The notes under the pieces: generated by a model | Seen by the model: the letters and a program-made list of their open reading frames with translations, nothing else | Told to the model about the DNA's origin: nothing | Database searches by the model: none | Translations under genes and position numbers: made by a program | Assembly: GCA_024229495.1 (NCBI GenBank) | Contig: JAAESJ010000500.1 | Span: 1-57,059, forward strand | DNA length: 57,059 nt | Origin: Verrucomicrobiaceae bacterium | GTDB lineage: Bacteria > Verrucomicrobiota > Verrucomicrobiia > Verrucomicrobiales > DEV007 | Direction: 5' to 3' | Part shown: piece by piece, positions 1 through 9,656 of the stretch | Numbering within the stretch: position 1 is the stretch's first letter | How the letters are laid out: each line of letters begins with the position of its first letter

Positions 1-1
1 C

Positions 2-2518
2 GAGTCCATGAATCGACTCTATGTTCTTGAGCACCAATATACCCTTACCGGAGGGATGGCTGACCATCGTCACCCGGTTAAGGTTGGCGACATGCCATTG
101 GTCACCGCTCACATTGCCGCCAAGGTTGGTGAGTTGACCGGAGACAAGGGGCTTGTCGCCCTTGCCTCGACGCTTGCGAAGGAAAGCTCCGGCACTAATG
201 AACGAATTAAGGATATCCTCAACAGTGCTTGGATTGAAGGTGTCGCCAAGGATCTGCACAGCGCCCGCGGCAAGGGTCTCGTGGTTGCCGGTCCCAGGCT
301 TGATGCCGGTATCCATGCCCTAGTGATGGCAATGAACGTTGCCCTTGGAAATGTTGGGAAGGATAAGCCGGTGGAAGTGGTTACGACCGATTTGCAAAAA
401 TCAGGAAAGATTACTGAGCTTGCAGCCGCGATTTCAGGTGGTGAAGTTTCAACGCTGGTGATCAGCGCTGAAAGTGATCCTGTTTACAGTGCGCCGGCCG
501 ACCTTCGATTTGCCGAGTTGCTGGAAAAAGTGGAGACGACGATTCATCTTGGTGTGCGAGACCTTTGTGCCTCGGCTCATGCTGCCGACTGGCATGTTCC
601 TTCGGCTCATTACCTGGAAAGCTGGGGGGATGTGCGTGCTGCCGATGGGACTTACTCTGTTATTCAGCCGATGATTGCCCCGTTGTTCAATGGGGTTTCA
701 GAGATTGCCTTCCTTGCGGACTTTCTTTCTGATAAGGAGCCGGCGTTGGATGGGGATGCGGGCCTTGCTGCCGTAAAGGAAACCTTTAACGATATTGCTG
801 GAAATCCCGGCGAAGCGCGTTGGAATACCGTGTTGCGCAACGGCTTCCTGAAGGACAGTGAATACAGCTCCGCTAGCGGGGACATGGACAGGGATGCTGC
901 ACAGCAATTGGTTAGCGGGCTTCAGGCGGGCAAGAACGGGGTTGAACTTGTTTTTACTGCCGATAACAAGGTTTGGGATGGACGCTATATAAATAATGGC
1001 TGGCTGCAGGAGTTACCAGACCCCATCACTAGCCTGGTGTGGGACAATGCCGCATTGCTGAGTTTTGCGACGATTAAGAAACTTGCCAAGGAAGCCGGCA
1101 AGGACTGGTCAAACGAGGACCTGGTGATCGAGGACAAGGCGCATTTGCTCAAGGTCAAGGTCGGGGAAGTCGAGCGTTATTTCCCGATACTTCCGGCTCC
1201 CGGACATGCCAAGGATTCTGTCAGCATCTCCATGGGCTACGGGCAGGTCAATGCCGGCTCGATTGCCGGCACGCCACAGTCAACTTCGCCTTTCTGGCCG
1301 ATGAATCCTCAGGATATGGGTGATGTTACCGGGTTTGATGTTTTTGCATTACGCACTTCGGCCACTTCCCTGCATGCAGAGGACATCGAGATTGAACTCG
1401 TGACTGATGAGGTTGAGTTGCGTGAGGGATACAAGACAACAAGCTATCCTATTGCCGTTACGCAGGAGCATTTCATGATGGAGGGGCGTGCCCTTTACCG
1501 GGATGGTACCATAAAGGAAATGGAGCATGAGGTGGCGCATTATGATCCAGCTCATCCTGAGCACGCTTCAGCATTCCAGAAGCGCGGCATGGATGCGCAT
1601 ATTCCGCCCAATCACAGCGTATACCGGGGGCAGGATTTGACTCCGGAGGGCAATGACAGCCAGCAGTGGGCAATGGCCATTGACCTTAATTTGTGTAACG
1701 GCTGCAACGCCTGCACGATTGCCTGTCAGTCGGAAAATAACATTCCGATTGTCGGCAAGGACCAGGTCATTATTGGCAGGGAGATGCACTGGGTGCGCAT
1801 GGATCGTTATTTTGCCCCGGATATGAAGCAGGATGACCACGGGCATTGGAACATTGATGATGAGGATCTTGAGAATCCCCAGTTGATGCCCCAGCCGGTG
1901 TCCTGCGCGCAGTGTGAGGCAGCACCGTGCGAGACGGTTTGCCCGGTTAACGCTACCGTGCATACTGAGGAGGGTCTTAACGCAATGGCCTACAATCGAT
2001 GTATTGGCACCCGTTATTGCGCCAATAACTGCCCGTATAAGGCGCGGCGCTTTAACTTTTTTGACTATAACAAGAGGCCGCTTGACCAGCTTTATCGCGG
2101 ACCGCTCAGTGATAAGGATCAAACCGGCGTGGCGCCGAGCATGCAACTGCAGAAAAATCCAAACGTCACCGTGCGTATGCGCGGAGTGATGGAGAAATGC
2201 ACTTACTGTGTGCAGCGAATTCAGGAGGCCAAGATCAACCAGAAGCGCATTGCACGCGATTCCGATGACACTCGCGTGCCTGACGGCGTGATCAAGGTGG
2301 CTTGCCAGTCAGCCTGTTCCTGCAATGCAATTACCTTTGGCGACCTTGGTGACAAGGATTCGATGGTCAACAAGGTCAAGGCATCCCCAAGGAATTACGA
2401 GATGCTCAAATACCTCGGTCTGCGTGAACGAACCACCTATCTCGCCCGTATTAAGAACCCAAACATGGACATGCCTGGAGCCGAACAGGTAGGGACAGTC
2501 ACTAAGCACTTTCACTAA
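2..2518 (+). CDS. actB: ACIII subunit ActB, 5' truncated by window edge
   Basis: Large iron-sulfur subunit of alternative complex III, the quinol:electron-acceptor oxidoreductase that replaces cytochrome bc1. The frame is open to the left edge, so the ATG at 8 is probably internal and the N-terminal part lies outside. The visible 836 residues hold the C-terminal part of the molybdopterin-oxidoreductase-like domain (known to lack the cofactor in this family) and then a ferredoxin domain. Four cysteine groups lie at about nt 1696-2330: [37 protein letters not shown] and CTYC with CQSACSC. That pattern fits three [4Fe-4S] clusters and one [3Fe-4S] cluster, as established for ActB. It heads the run actB-C-D-E-F; the pentahaem ActA is presumably just upstream. 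Confidence 0.93.
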   Translation, partial: ESMNRLYVLEHQYTLTGGMADHRHPVKVGDMPLVTAHIAAKVGELTGDKGLVALASTLAKESSGTNERIKDILNSAWIEGVAKDLHSARGKGLVVAGPRLDAGIHALVMAMNVALGNVGKDKPVEVVTTDLQKSGKITELAAAISGGEVSTLVISAESDPVYSAPADLRFAELLEKVETTIHLGVRDLCASAHAADWHVPSAHYLESWGDVRAADGTYSVIQPMIAPLFNGVSEIAFLADFLSDKEPALDGDAGLAAVKETFNDIAGNPGEARWNTVLRNGFLKDSEYSSASGDMDRDAAQQLVSGLQAGKNGVELVFTADNKVWDGRYINNGWLQELPDPITSLVWDNAALLSFATIKKLAKEAGKDWSNEDLVIEDKAHLLKVKVGEVERYFPILPAPGHAKDSVSISMGYGQVNAGSIAGTPQSTSPFWPMNPQDMGDVTGFDVFALRTSATSLHAEDIEIELVTDEVELREGYKTTSYPIAVTQEHFMMEGRALYRDGTIKEMEHEVAHYDPAHPEHASAFQKRGMDAHIPPNHSVYRGQDLTPEGNDSQQWAMAIDLNLCNGCNACTIACQSENNIPIVGKDQVIIGREMHWVRMDRYFAPDMKQDDHGHWNIDDEDLENPQLMPQPVSCAQCEAAPCETVCPVNATVHTEEGLNAMAYNRCIGTRYCANNCPYKARRFNFFDYNKRPLDQLYRGPLSDKDQTGVAPSMQLQKNPNVTVRMRGVMEKCTYCVQRIQEAKINQKRIARDSDDTRVPDGVIKVACQSACSCNAITFGDLGDKDSMVNKVKASPRNYEMLKYLGLRERTTYLARIKNPNMDMPGAEQVGTVTKHFH

Positions 2519-2562
2519 CATTTTTGACCGGCATTCCCGGTCTTACCATTAAACATTTAAAC

Positions 2563-4005
2563 ATGGCCGAAGCTTCTACATCTGACACTCAACGACCTGT
2601 GCTGGCACGGGAACCGCTGGTGTTGAATGAGCGCCCGATAAGTTGGGTCACCAACCGGATTTGTGGCATCGTCGAAAATCGACAGCCTTTCCTTTGGTGG
2701 ATTTTGTTTGTGCCGTGTGTCGTGCTGATGGGTGTGCTGGGCTATTGTCTGGCATATCTTGTTGCCACGGGTGTGGGAGTCTGGGGAAACAATCATCCTG
2801 TGGGCTGGGGCTGGGCGATTACGAATTTCGTTTTCTGGATTGGAATTGGTCATGCCGGCACCCTGATCTCGGCAATTCTGTTCCTGACCCGTCAAAAGTG
2901 GAGGACCTCGGTTAACCGTGCAGCGGAGGCAATGACGCTATTTGCCGTTATCTGTGCGGGAATTTTCCCGGCGATACACGTCGGCAGGTTCTGGATGGTC
3001 TGGTTCCTGGCCCCTGTACCGAATGCCAACGGCATCTGGCAGAACTTTAAGTCTCCTCTGCTCTGGGATGTGTTTGCCGTGTCCACATATTTTACCGTCT
3101 CGGTGATTTTCTGGTATGTCGGCTTAATTCCCGACCTTGCCACGCTGAGGGACCGCGCCAAGAGCGGCCTCAGGAAAATGGCTTACGGATTCTTTGCCTT
3201 GGGATGGCGTGGTGGCAACCGCCAGTGGCGTCACTATGAAATGGCATACCTGCTGTTGGCTGCCCTCTCGACACCACTGGTGCTTTCGGTGCACTCGGTG
3301 GTTTCCTTTGATTTCGCCACGTCCATTGTGCCGGGTTGGCACACCACGATCTTTCCTCCTTATTTTGTGGCCGGTGCAATCTTCGGCGGGTTTGCAATGG
3401 TGCTAACACTGATGATTCCAGCGCGTAAGATTTATGGCCTGCAGGACTTGATTACCCACAAGCACATCGACAACATGGCCAAGATTATCCTGCTAACGGG
3501 TACGATAGTGGGATATGCCTATATCATGGAGCTCTTTGTTGCCTGGTATGGCGGCAACAAATATGAGATGGCTGCTTTTGTGAATAGGACCACCGGTTAT
3601 TACAACTGGGCATACATTTGCATGTTTTCCTGCAACGTCATCGCTCCCCAGTTGTTCTGGTTCCGATACTGTCGCCATAACCTGTGGGTGGTCATGGCTG
3701 TTTGCATGTGCGTGAACGCAGGCATGTGGTTTGAGCGCTTTGTCATCATTGTCACCTCCATCGCTCAGGATTTCCTGCCGGGAGCCTGGGATTTTTATCA
3801 CCCGAGCAATGTGGAAATCTGGACCTTTATCGGGACCTTCGGCCTTTTCTTGGGCTTGTTCCTACTCTTCCTGAGGTTTCTCCCTGTCATTGCTATCTCC
3901 GAGGTTAAGGGAGTGATACCGGAGAGTGACCCGCATTATCTGCCACCGGAAACCTTCACTCACGATGCAGAGGGTGCTGAGGTGAATAATCTCGAGGAGG
4001 AATAA
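2563..4005 (+). CDS. actC: ACIII membrane subunit ActC (NrfD/PsrC family)
   Basis: Polytopic subunit of about 480 residues with roughly ten membrane segments, from [15 protein letters not shown] near the N-terminus to the segment before the acidic C-terminal tail. NrfD-type subunits of ACIII carry the quinol-binding site. The ATG at 2563 is chosen over an in-frame TTG at 2524 because the cytoplasmic N-terminus [10 protein letters not shown] then begins cleanly. No Shine-Dalgarno sequence precedes it, only an AT-rich leader. The gene lies 44 bp after actB and 35 bp before the proposed actD start. It is paralogous to ActF further down. Confidence 0.93.
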   Translation: MAEASTSDTQRPVLAREPLVLNERPISWVTNRICGIVENRQPFLWWILFVPCVVLMGVLGYCLAYLVATGVGVWGNNHPVGWGWAITNFVFWIGIGHAGTLISAILFLTRQKWRTSVNRAAEAMTLFAVICAGIFPAIHVGRFWMVWFLAPVPNANGIWQNFKSPLLWDVFAVSTYFTVSVIFWYVGLIPDLATLRDRAKSGLRKMAYGFFALGWRGGNRQWRHYEMAYLLLAALSTPLVLSVHSVVSFDFATSIVPGWHTTIFPPYFVAGAIFGGFAMVLTLMIPARKIYGLQDLITHKHIDNMAKIILLTGTIVGYAYIMELFVAWYGGNKYEMAAFVNRTTGYYNWAYICMFSCNVIAPQLFWFRYCRHNLWVVMAVCMCVNAGMWFERFVIIVTSIAQDFLPGAWDFYHPSNVEIWTFIGTFGLFLGLFLLFLRFLPVIAISEVKGVIPESDPHYLPPETFTHDAEGAEVNNLEEE

Positions 4006-4040
4006 AATCTTACCCTGATAACTTTAAACTAGAGAATCAA

Positions 4041-4592
4041 CTGAGTAACCTGAAGAAAGTTCACGGCTATATCGCCGAGTTTGCGAGCGCGCGGGATGTT
4101 TATCACGCTGCGGAAAAGGTGCGTGATGCCGGCTTTAAGCGTTGGGATGTCCACTCCCCATTTCCAATCCACGGACTGGACGGTGCCATGGGGCTTGGCA
4201 AATCATCGCTTTCCTGGTTTGTTTTCATCGGCGGGGCCACTGGCACGTTGACCGCCTTCCTGCTTCAGTTCATTACCCAGGTGTTGATCTACCCGACCTA
4301 TGTGCAAGACAAGCCTGCCAGCATTACGACCTTGCCGGCATTTTTCCCGGTGATGTTTGAGCTTACGGTGCTCTTCTCGGCTTTCACTGCATTATTTGGA
4401 AGCATGATTCTCAATCGCTTGCCGCGCTGGAATCATCCGCTTTTCACAAGTGAGCAATTCAGCCGATTCTCTGATGATGCTTTTTTCATCTGTATCGAGG
4501 CTCGTGACCCGCAGTTTTCCAAGGATGAAACCGGGGCGCTTCTGAAGAAGTTGGGCGGCAAAAGCATTGAACTGATCGAGGACGAGATATAA
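4041..4592 (+). CDS. actD: ACIII subunit ActD (DUF3341), probable CTG start
   Basis: Small membrane subunit of ACIII, with two transmembrane segments after a cytoplasmic N-terminal domain. The conserved N-terminus is readable as KKVHGYIAEF...AAEKVRDAGFKRWDVHSPFP. The first usual start codon in frame is GTG at 4119, inside this conserved block (VRDAG), so using it would delete the N-terminal domain. Upstream to the in-frame stop at 3987 there is no ATG, GTG or TTG. CTG at 4041 (giving M-S-N-L-K-K) or CTG at 4050 are the best candidates; a weak GAGA lies about 7 nt before 4041. Product identity is firm; the start is an inference. Confidence 0.88.
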   Translation: MSNLKKVHGYIAEFASARDVYHAAEKVRDAGFKRWDVHSPFPIHGLDGAMGLGKSSLSWFVFIGGATGTLTAFLLQFITQVLIYPTYVQDKPASITTLPAFFPVMFELTVLFSAFTALFGSMILNRLPRWNHPLFTSEQFSRFSDDAFFICIEARDPQFSKDETGALLKKLGGKSIELIEDEI

Positions 4593-4601
4593 GAAACAGC
4601 C

Positions 4602-5324
4602 ATGCGTTACCTTTTTCTTGCCATGATTCTCGCTGCCTGCCTTGTGGTGGGCATGTTCGGTTTTCGCGGACATAAATTCAGCGATACCCCGGTGGAGCTT
4701 TTCCCGGACATGGACCGGCAGGGCAGGGTTAATGCGCAGAGCAAATCAGCGTTCTTTGCCGATGGCGCTGGTTCCCGTATACCGGTGGCAGGCGTTTTGC
4801 CTATGGGCTTTAGCATTCCTGAAAATCCTGTGGAGGATGGTGATCCCATCCTGGACGGGTTCACCTTGCCGGGAAGTTATTTCAACTCCGGGCGGATTGG
4901 CGAGTATTATGGTGATGGCATGCCGGAAGAGTTGCAAGTTGACCAGGCGTTACTTGCGCGTGGCAGGGCGCGCTTTGGCATCTATTGTGCCATCTGCCAC
5001 GGTGCTTCGGGTGATGGTGAGGGGACCTTGGCAAATTTCGGCAACATGCGTCCTATTGCCAACCTTCACATGCCGCAGTTTTCGGATCCGGCCAATCCGC
5101 AGTATCGACCTGACGGGGAACTTTTCGAGGTCATTACCATAGGCAGGGCGCGCATGGGTGCCTACGGGAGTGCCATTCCGGCCGCTGACAGATGGGCGAT
5201 CATTGCCTATGTGCGTGCCTTGCAGGATGCCGTCAAGAAAGCTGCCGCGGCTTCCGCCGGCGGCAAGGAAAAGAACACCGAGAATCCAGAGCCGGCAGTT
5301 GATGCTCCTGCGACTTCTCAATAA
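4602..5324 (+). CDS. actE: ACIII monohaem cytochrome c subunit ActE
   Basis: Monohaem c-type cytochrome of ACIII, 240 residues. The N-terminus has a lipoprotein signal with lipobox LAAC (Cys13), consistent with the known acylation of ActE in purified ACIII. The haem-binding CAICH spans residues 129-133 (nt 4986-5000). A later methionine in ITIGRARMGAYG is the likely distal ligand. The C-terminal tail is Ala/Lys/Glu-rich. It lies 9 bp after actD. It would pass electrons from the ActB/ActA side of the complex to the oxidase or to the cupredoxin encoded downstream. Confidence 0.92.
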   Translation: MRYLFLAMILAACLVVGMFGFRGHKFSDTPVELFPDMDRQGRVNAQSKSAFFADGAGSRIPVAGVLPMGFSIPENPVEDGDPILDGFTLPGSYFNSGRIGEYYGDGMPEELQVDQALLARGRARFGIYCAICHGASGDGEGTLANFGNMRPIANLHMPQFSDPANPQYRPDGELFEVITIGRARMGAYGSAIPAADRWAIIAYVRALQDAVKKAAAASAGGKEKNTENPEPAVDAPATSQ

Positions 5325-5353
5325 CCAATAATCATATTTTAGATAATACCAGC

Positions 5354-6616
5354 ATGGCTGATCACGGAGTAAATATCGCCGAGTTGCCCATTGAAGGGGA
5401 GAGGGTGGAGGTATCGAAATTTTCAAAGATCATCCTCGGTGCGGCAATCGTTGGCGGAGTCGGAATCCTGATTAGTCTCGGAATTCTCCTTTTTGGAGGA
5501 GATTCCCAGCTAAAGAAGTCATTTTCCTATTCCTGGCTTTTTGCCTGTTATTATTTCTTCACGATTGCTTCAGGAGGCTTGTTCTGGGTGCTGTTGCATC
5601 ATGCGTCCAATTCAGGTTGGGGCATTGCAGTGCGTCGGATCATGGAGCACTTGGCCAACATGTTGCCGTTTGCCTTTCTGCTGTTCATCCCAATCCTTTT
5701 CCTGAAGACTCCGAGGGAGGCTCTTTACGAGTGGATGCACCTGTTAAGCATAGGAGAGGCGGATATCCTTCTGAAGGGCAAGGCGCCATACCTCACAATG
5801 GGCTTTTTCTTTGTCCGGATTTTCTTTTATGCCTTTGCTCTGTCGGGCATAGCGTATCTTCTTCGCAAGTGGTCGCTGAGTCAGGATAGGACAGGTGATG
5901 TTAGGCCGACTTTCCTGGCTCGCAGGTTTAGTTGTGGGTTCATCCCGGTCTTTGCCGTTAGCGTTACGTTTATTGCCGTGGACTTGTTAATGGGCCTTGA
6001 TTACGTCTGGTTTTCGACCATGTGGGGCGTTTATATCTTTGCAGGATCCGCGTTGAGCTCGATGGCCGTGATCATCCTGACTGTCACCGCCCTGCGCAGT
6101 CGAGGTTACCTTGGCAAGGTCGTTTCCATGCAGCATTACCACATCATGGGTAAGCTGATGTTCGCCTTCACGGTTTTTTGGGCGTATATCTCTTTCAGTC
6201 AATTTTTCCTCTACTGGTATGCAAAGGTCACCGAGGAGACCAAATTCTACATTCTGCGCAATACCGAGGGCTGGTATTTCGTAAGCCTGTTTTTAGTGTT
6301 TGGGCATTTCGTGGTTCCTTTCGTTTTCCTTCTGCGTCAGCAGGCCAAGAAAGATGTGAGACAGATTTGTGCTGCGGCTGTGTGGGTTCTTTTTGTGCAC
6401 ATGGTTGATATTTATTGGATTGTGATACCGGAGCGTGGACCGTCCATTACGAACGGGGAATTGCTTACCATTCCGGGTTCATTATTACTTGATGTCCTTG
6501 CATTTGTGAGCGTGTCTGGCTTGATGGTGTTTCTCTATCTTCGCTCAATGGGTAAATACAGTATCTATCCGACACGTGATCCCCGACTCCTTGAATCAAT
6601 ACGCCTGATCAACTGA
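5354..6616 (+). CDS. actF: ACIII membrane subunit ActF
   Basis: Second NrfD-like polytopic subunit of ACIII, 420 residues with about ten transmembrane helices after a short cytoplasmic N-terminus. The loop around WMHLLSIGEADILLKGKAPY and the segment with WFSTMWGVYIFAGSALSS are typical of ActF. The gene order C-D-E-F matches described ACIII operons. The leader (nt 5325-5353) is AT-rich and has no recognisable Shine-Dalgarno sequence. The next gene, a cupredoxin, starts 51 bp downstream on the same strand. Confidence 0.92.
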   Translation: MADHGVNIAELPIEGERVEVSKFSKIILGAAIVGGVGILISLGILLFGGDSQLKKSFSYSWLFACYYFFTIASGGLFWVLLHHASNSGWGIAVRRIMEHLANMLPFAFLLFIPILFLKTPREALYEWMHLLSIGEADILLKGKAPYLTMGFFFVRIFFYAFALSGIAYLLRKWSLSQDRTGDVRPTFLARRFSCGFIPVFAVSVTFIAVDLLMGLDYVWFSTMWGVYIFAGSALSSMAVIILTVTALRSRGYLGKVVSMQHYHIMGKLMFAFTVFWAYISFSQFFLYWYAKVTEETKFYILRNTEGWYFVSLFLVFGHFVVPFVFLLRQQAKKDVRQICAAAVWVLFVHMVDIYWIVIPERGPSITNGELLTIPGSLLLDVLAFVSVSGLMVFLYLRSMGKYSIYPTRDPRLLESIRLIN

Positions 6617-6667
6617 CCTTTTGTGGTTGTCTGTGCAGCACCTTAATCATTAGAAATAAACTTTCCT

Positions 6668-7438
6668 GTGGATACCAGCGTCGACAGCTCACCGCTCAAG
6701 CGATTCCTTGCTTTCTGGATGGGTTTGGGCACCTTCTGTGCTTTTGGTGCACTGAGCTTCTGTGCTTATAAAGTCACGGGTGGCGATAAGGACAGTGCTT
6801 ATGAGGCAGCCTCTGTGCAGCGCAGTCAGGTCAGGGAGGGAGCGGTAAAAGCTCAAGCGGATAAATTGAAAGTTGCATCCGTTGACCTCACCGCAGCGGT
6901 GAGCGTGCTCGGAAAGCAACGCGATTCCGGGAAACCCGTCCCCGGGACCAAGGTTTTTGAGGAGTGGATGAAGAAGCAGGCTGCCGCCGCTCCAGCTAAC
7001 GGAGGCGCCAAGGAGCCCGCGGGCAAACCGAAGGAAAAACCCGCGGAAAAAGATCAGTTGATCCAGGTAAGCATTGAGGCTATCCCCGGCGGAGTCATGA
7101 AGTTTAAACAGGCGGAGTTAACTCTCAAGGCGGGGAGCAGCGTTGAATTGACCTTTTCCAACCCCGATGTATTGCAGCACAATTTTCTGCTATTGAAGCC
7201 CGGCACCAAGGAGAAGGTGGGTGCCCTTGCAGATGCGATGTTGACTGATCCCGAGGCAATGAAGAAACATTACGTCCCGGAATCCGCGGATATTCTTGCC
7301 GGGACCAAGCTTGTAAATCCTTTCGGGAAAGAAGTGATTACGTTTTCTGTTCCGGACGAGCCTGGAGATTATCCTTATATTTGCACTTTTCCAGGACACT
7401 GGCGCTTGATGTTTGGAACTCTTAAAGTTACCAAGTAA
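6668..7438 (+). CDS. Membrane-anchored cupredoxin (plastocyanin/azurin-like)
   Basis: A 256-residue protein starting at GTG 6668. It has one N-terminal transmembrane anchor (about residues 14-36), an Ala/Lys/Pro-rich linker to about residue 130, and a C-terminal type I copper domain. The ligand set is complete: His171 in QHNFLLL, then Cys239, His244 and Met248 in YICTFPGHWRLM. The C-x4-H-x3-M spacing is that of azurin and auracyanin proteins. Sitting between the ACIII genes and the oxidase genes, it is a natural tethered electron shuttle between the two. Function is inferred from fold and position. Confidence 0.88.
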   Translation: MDTSVDSSPLKRFLAFWMGLGTFCAFGALSFCAYKVTGGDKDSAYEAASVQRSQVREGAVKAQADKLKVASVDLTAAVSVLGKQRDSGKPVPGTKVFEEWMKKQAAAAPANGGAKEPAGKPKEKPAEKDQLIQVSIEAIPGGVMKFKQAELTLKAGSSVELTFSNPDVLQHNFLLLKPGTKEKVGALADAMLTDPEAMKKHYVPESADILAGTKLVNPFGKEVITFSVPDEPGDYPYICTFPGHWRLMFGTLKVTK

Positions 7439-7471
7439 AGAATCAACTCAGATACTGTTCACCAAACCGCG

Positions 7472-8911
7472 ATGACTGACGATAAAAAAGCTGATGAAGA
7501 CATCCTGCGACGTGCTGCGATTGATCGTTCCGCTCGTTTGCCGGTCTTGTTTTTTTTCACCAGCGCGACGGTCTGGCTGGTAGTGTCTGTCATTCTCGGT
7601 TTCATTCAATCCGTTAAGTTTTATGCACCTGGATTTCTGGATGCTCCCTGGCTTTTCTTTTTAAACTACGGGAGGTCCAATCCCGCCTTCATGGGGGCTC
7701 TTGTCTACGGTTGGGCGATTCAGGCGGGAATCGGGGTCGCCATATGGCTGATGGCCCGCCTATGCAGAGCTGAGGTAAAAAACCCACTGACATTGCTTGT
7801 GGCAGGTCATTTCTGGAACATTGGTGTGCTGATTGGCGTGGTTGGTATTTTCGCCGGTTATGGAACGTCAATGGAATGGATGGCTTTCCCAAAGGCGGTC
7901 TGGCCGATCCTGTTGAGTGCCTATTCCCTAGTTGTGATTTGGTTGATTACCATGTTCCTGCGGCGTGAAGCCGGGGATGTATATATTTCCGTTTGGTATG
8001 TTCTAGGGGCCTGTTTCTGGTTCCCATGGATTTACATTACCGCAAACGTCTTTATTCATGTCCTCCCCGGGGCTGCGGTTGCGAAGGCGGCGACCAACGC
8101 ATGGTTCTTAAGCTCCATGATTTTTCTCGTATTGGTTCCATTGGGGCTTGCCTCTGCGTATTATTTCATTCCGAAGATTCTTGGCCGGCCGGTTTATTCC
8201 TCACAGCTCGCCCTGATCGGGTTTTGGGGGTTGGCAATCCTCGGTGGCTGGACAGGAATCCAGAAGTTGATGGGTGGTCCTTTACCTGTCTGGATGCCGG
8301 CAGTGTCGGGAGTTGCCGTGATTCTTATGCTGGTCCCGATACTTGCCATTGCGATTAATCATCACATGACATTGAAGGGTAACCACAGCCTTGTTGAAAC
8401 CAGCCCAACCATGCGCTTTACCGCAGTCGGCACATTGGCGTTCACGTTTTTTTGCATTCTCTCTGCTCTGTGTGCGTTTTTCTCGCTTGGGAAGTTTACC
8501 CAAATCAGCCAGACGACCACAGCATTCCAGTTGTTGGCAGTTTACGGATTCTTTTCGTTGACCATGTTTGGAGCAATCTATTTCATTGTGCCGAGATTGG
8601 TTGGTTGTGAGTGGGTAAGCGGATCGCGCATCCAACAGCATTTTTGGTTCTCAACGTATGGCATTGCTGCCCTTGTGGGGCTCCACTTCATCGGCGGGAT
8701 TTGGCAATCCTCTGCGTATGCGCAATTTGATGCCCCGCTGGAGAATGCCGTTAGTGCTGGCCGTCCCTACGCGATCGGTGTCTCTGTGGCATGGGCGTCG
8801 ATTGTCATCTCAAATCTAATCTTCCTATATCACCTTGGTCTTATGGTTTTGCGGCTGGGTCGTCGCGATGAGAACCCGGCACTTCTTGGTCATCAACATC
8901 ACGCCGCCTGA
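7472..8911 (+). CDS. CcoN-like (cbb3 subunit I) protein without metal ligands
   Basis: A 479-residue protein with about 12 membrane helices that follows CcoN along its length: GYGTSMEWMAFPKAVWP matches the CcoN block GYTTSKEY..WP, and AYYFIPKILGRPVYSSQL matches YYFVPKQAERPVYSYRL. The metal sites are gone. The CcoN block RLRPLHTNAV reads RSNPAFMGAL here; WWYGHNAVGFF reads NAWFLSSMIFL; AGPHHLHY reads TGIQKLMG; TIGHVHAGALGW reads TAFQLLAVYGFF. So neither haem b nor haem b3-CuB can be bound in the usual way. It is not a broken gene: the frame is intact. A structural or docking role beside the CcoO-like protein is inferred. Confidence 0.85.
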   Translation: MTDDKKADEDILRRAAIDRSARLPVLFFFTSATVWLVVSVILGFIQSVKFYAPGFLDAPWLFFLNYGRSNPAFMGALVYGWAIQAGIGVAIWLMARLCRAEVKNPLTLLVAGHFWNIGVLIGVVGIFAGYGTSMEWMAFPKAVWPILLSAYSLVVIWLITMFLRREAGDVYISVWYVLGACFWFPWIYITANVFIHVLPGAAVAKAATNAWFLSSMIFLVLVPLGLASAYYFIPKILGRPVYSSQLALIGFWGLAILGGWTGIQKLMGGPLPVWMPAVSGVAVILMLVPILAIAINHHMTLKGNHSLVETSPTMRFTAVGTLAFTFFCILSALCAFFSLGKFTQISQTTTAFQLLAVYGFFSLTMFGAIYFIVPRLVGCEWVSGSRIQQHFWFSTYGIAALVGLHFIGGIWQSSAYAQFDAPLENAVSAGRPYAIGVSVAWASIVISNLIFLYHLGLMVLRLGRRDENPALLGHQHHAA

Positions 8912-8925
8912 ACGAGTTTCTATCG

Positions 8926-9636
8926 ATGTCATCTTTTCGTAAATTTGTCCTGGCCCTTGCCGCCACTTTCTTTGCCCCCTGGTTGTGCCTGATCGTTGTC
9001 CCGCATGCCAAGATGAAAGCACAGGAGATTTCGATCTGGGAGGATAAGGAACTGGGAACGAAATCGAGTTATCCGGCAGGCACGCCGAATATTTTCAGGC
9101 AGGGGCAGTCGGTATATGCCAGAGAGGGGTGTGCATCCTGCCATACTCAGATGATTCGTCCTACATACCTCGGTTTTGAGTCTTGGCGCCCGGATTTCGG
9201 GAAGGAGGGAACCCGTGCTAAGCCGGTGCGGATCCGAGAGACTCGCCCTGGGGATTTCCTGGGTGAACGCTTCGCTTACCTTGGTGTGCAACGAGTGGGA
9301 CCGGACTTGAGTAACGTCGGTTACCGCCACGATGAAGCATGGCACCATGCCCACCTTTACAGTCCGCGCTCAAAGCGTGAATTTTCCGTGATGCCTTCCT
9401 TTAGGCATCTTTACGTTAAGCGCAAGGTGCGCGGGCAACGTTCCAATGACGCCTTGGTAATGGGAGGTGACCTTGATCCCGGTGAAGGGTTTGAGATTGT
9501 GCCGACTGAGGATGCGCGGGTCTTGGTCGGCTACCTGATGACCTTGAAAAAGGATCAGCCTTTACCTCCATGGTTGCTTGAAGAGGAAGAGGAAGAGAAA
9601 ACTGGTGATGCCGGAGAAAAGGCAAAGGAAGGTTGA
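8926..9636 (+). CDS. CcoO-like monohaem cytochrome c (cbb3 subunit II family)
   Basis: A 236-residue protein with one N-terminal membrane anchor (about residues 6-26) and one c-type haem motif, CASCH at residues 69-73, inside the CcoO hallmark REGCASCHTQMIRP. Further CcoO signatures are RVGPDLSNVGYRHDEAWHHAHL and a methionine in SVMPSF as likely sixth ligand. The tail is acidic and Lys-rich. It begins 14 bp after the CcoN-like gene, as ccoO follows ccoN in cbb3 operons. Here the partner has no haem sites, so this protein probably acts as an electron carrier and not as part of a working cbb3 oxidase. Confidence 0.88.
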   Translation: MSSFRKFVLALAATFFAPWLCLIVVPHAKMKAQEISIWEDKELGTKSSYPAGTPNIFRQGQSVYAREGCASCHTQMIRPTYLGFESWRPDFGKEGTRAKPVRIRETRPGDFLGERFAYLGVQRVGPDLSNVGYRHDEAWHHAHLYSPRSKREFSVMPSFRHLYVKRKVRGQRSNDALVMGGDLDPGEGFEIVPTEDARVLVGYLMTLKKDQPLPPWLLEEEEEEKTGDAGEKAKEG

Positions 9637-9656
9637 AGCGAGGGGAAGAAAAAATC

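Noticed and set aside
1568-2146. Minus-strand ORF of 192 codons inside actB
   Set aside because: It lies wholly opposite the ferredoxin part of actB, whose cysteine motifs are unmistakable. Its translation shows no family and is what a strongly biased coding strand produces by chance.
7472-8911. Calling the CcoN-like gene a pseudogene
   Set aside because: There is no frameshift or stop, length is normal and the rest of the family sequence is well kept. Loss is limited to ligand positions, which suggests a changed role and not decay.
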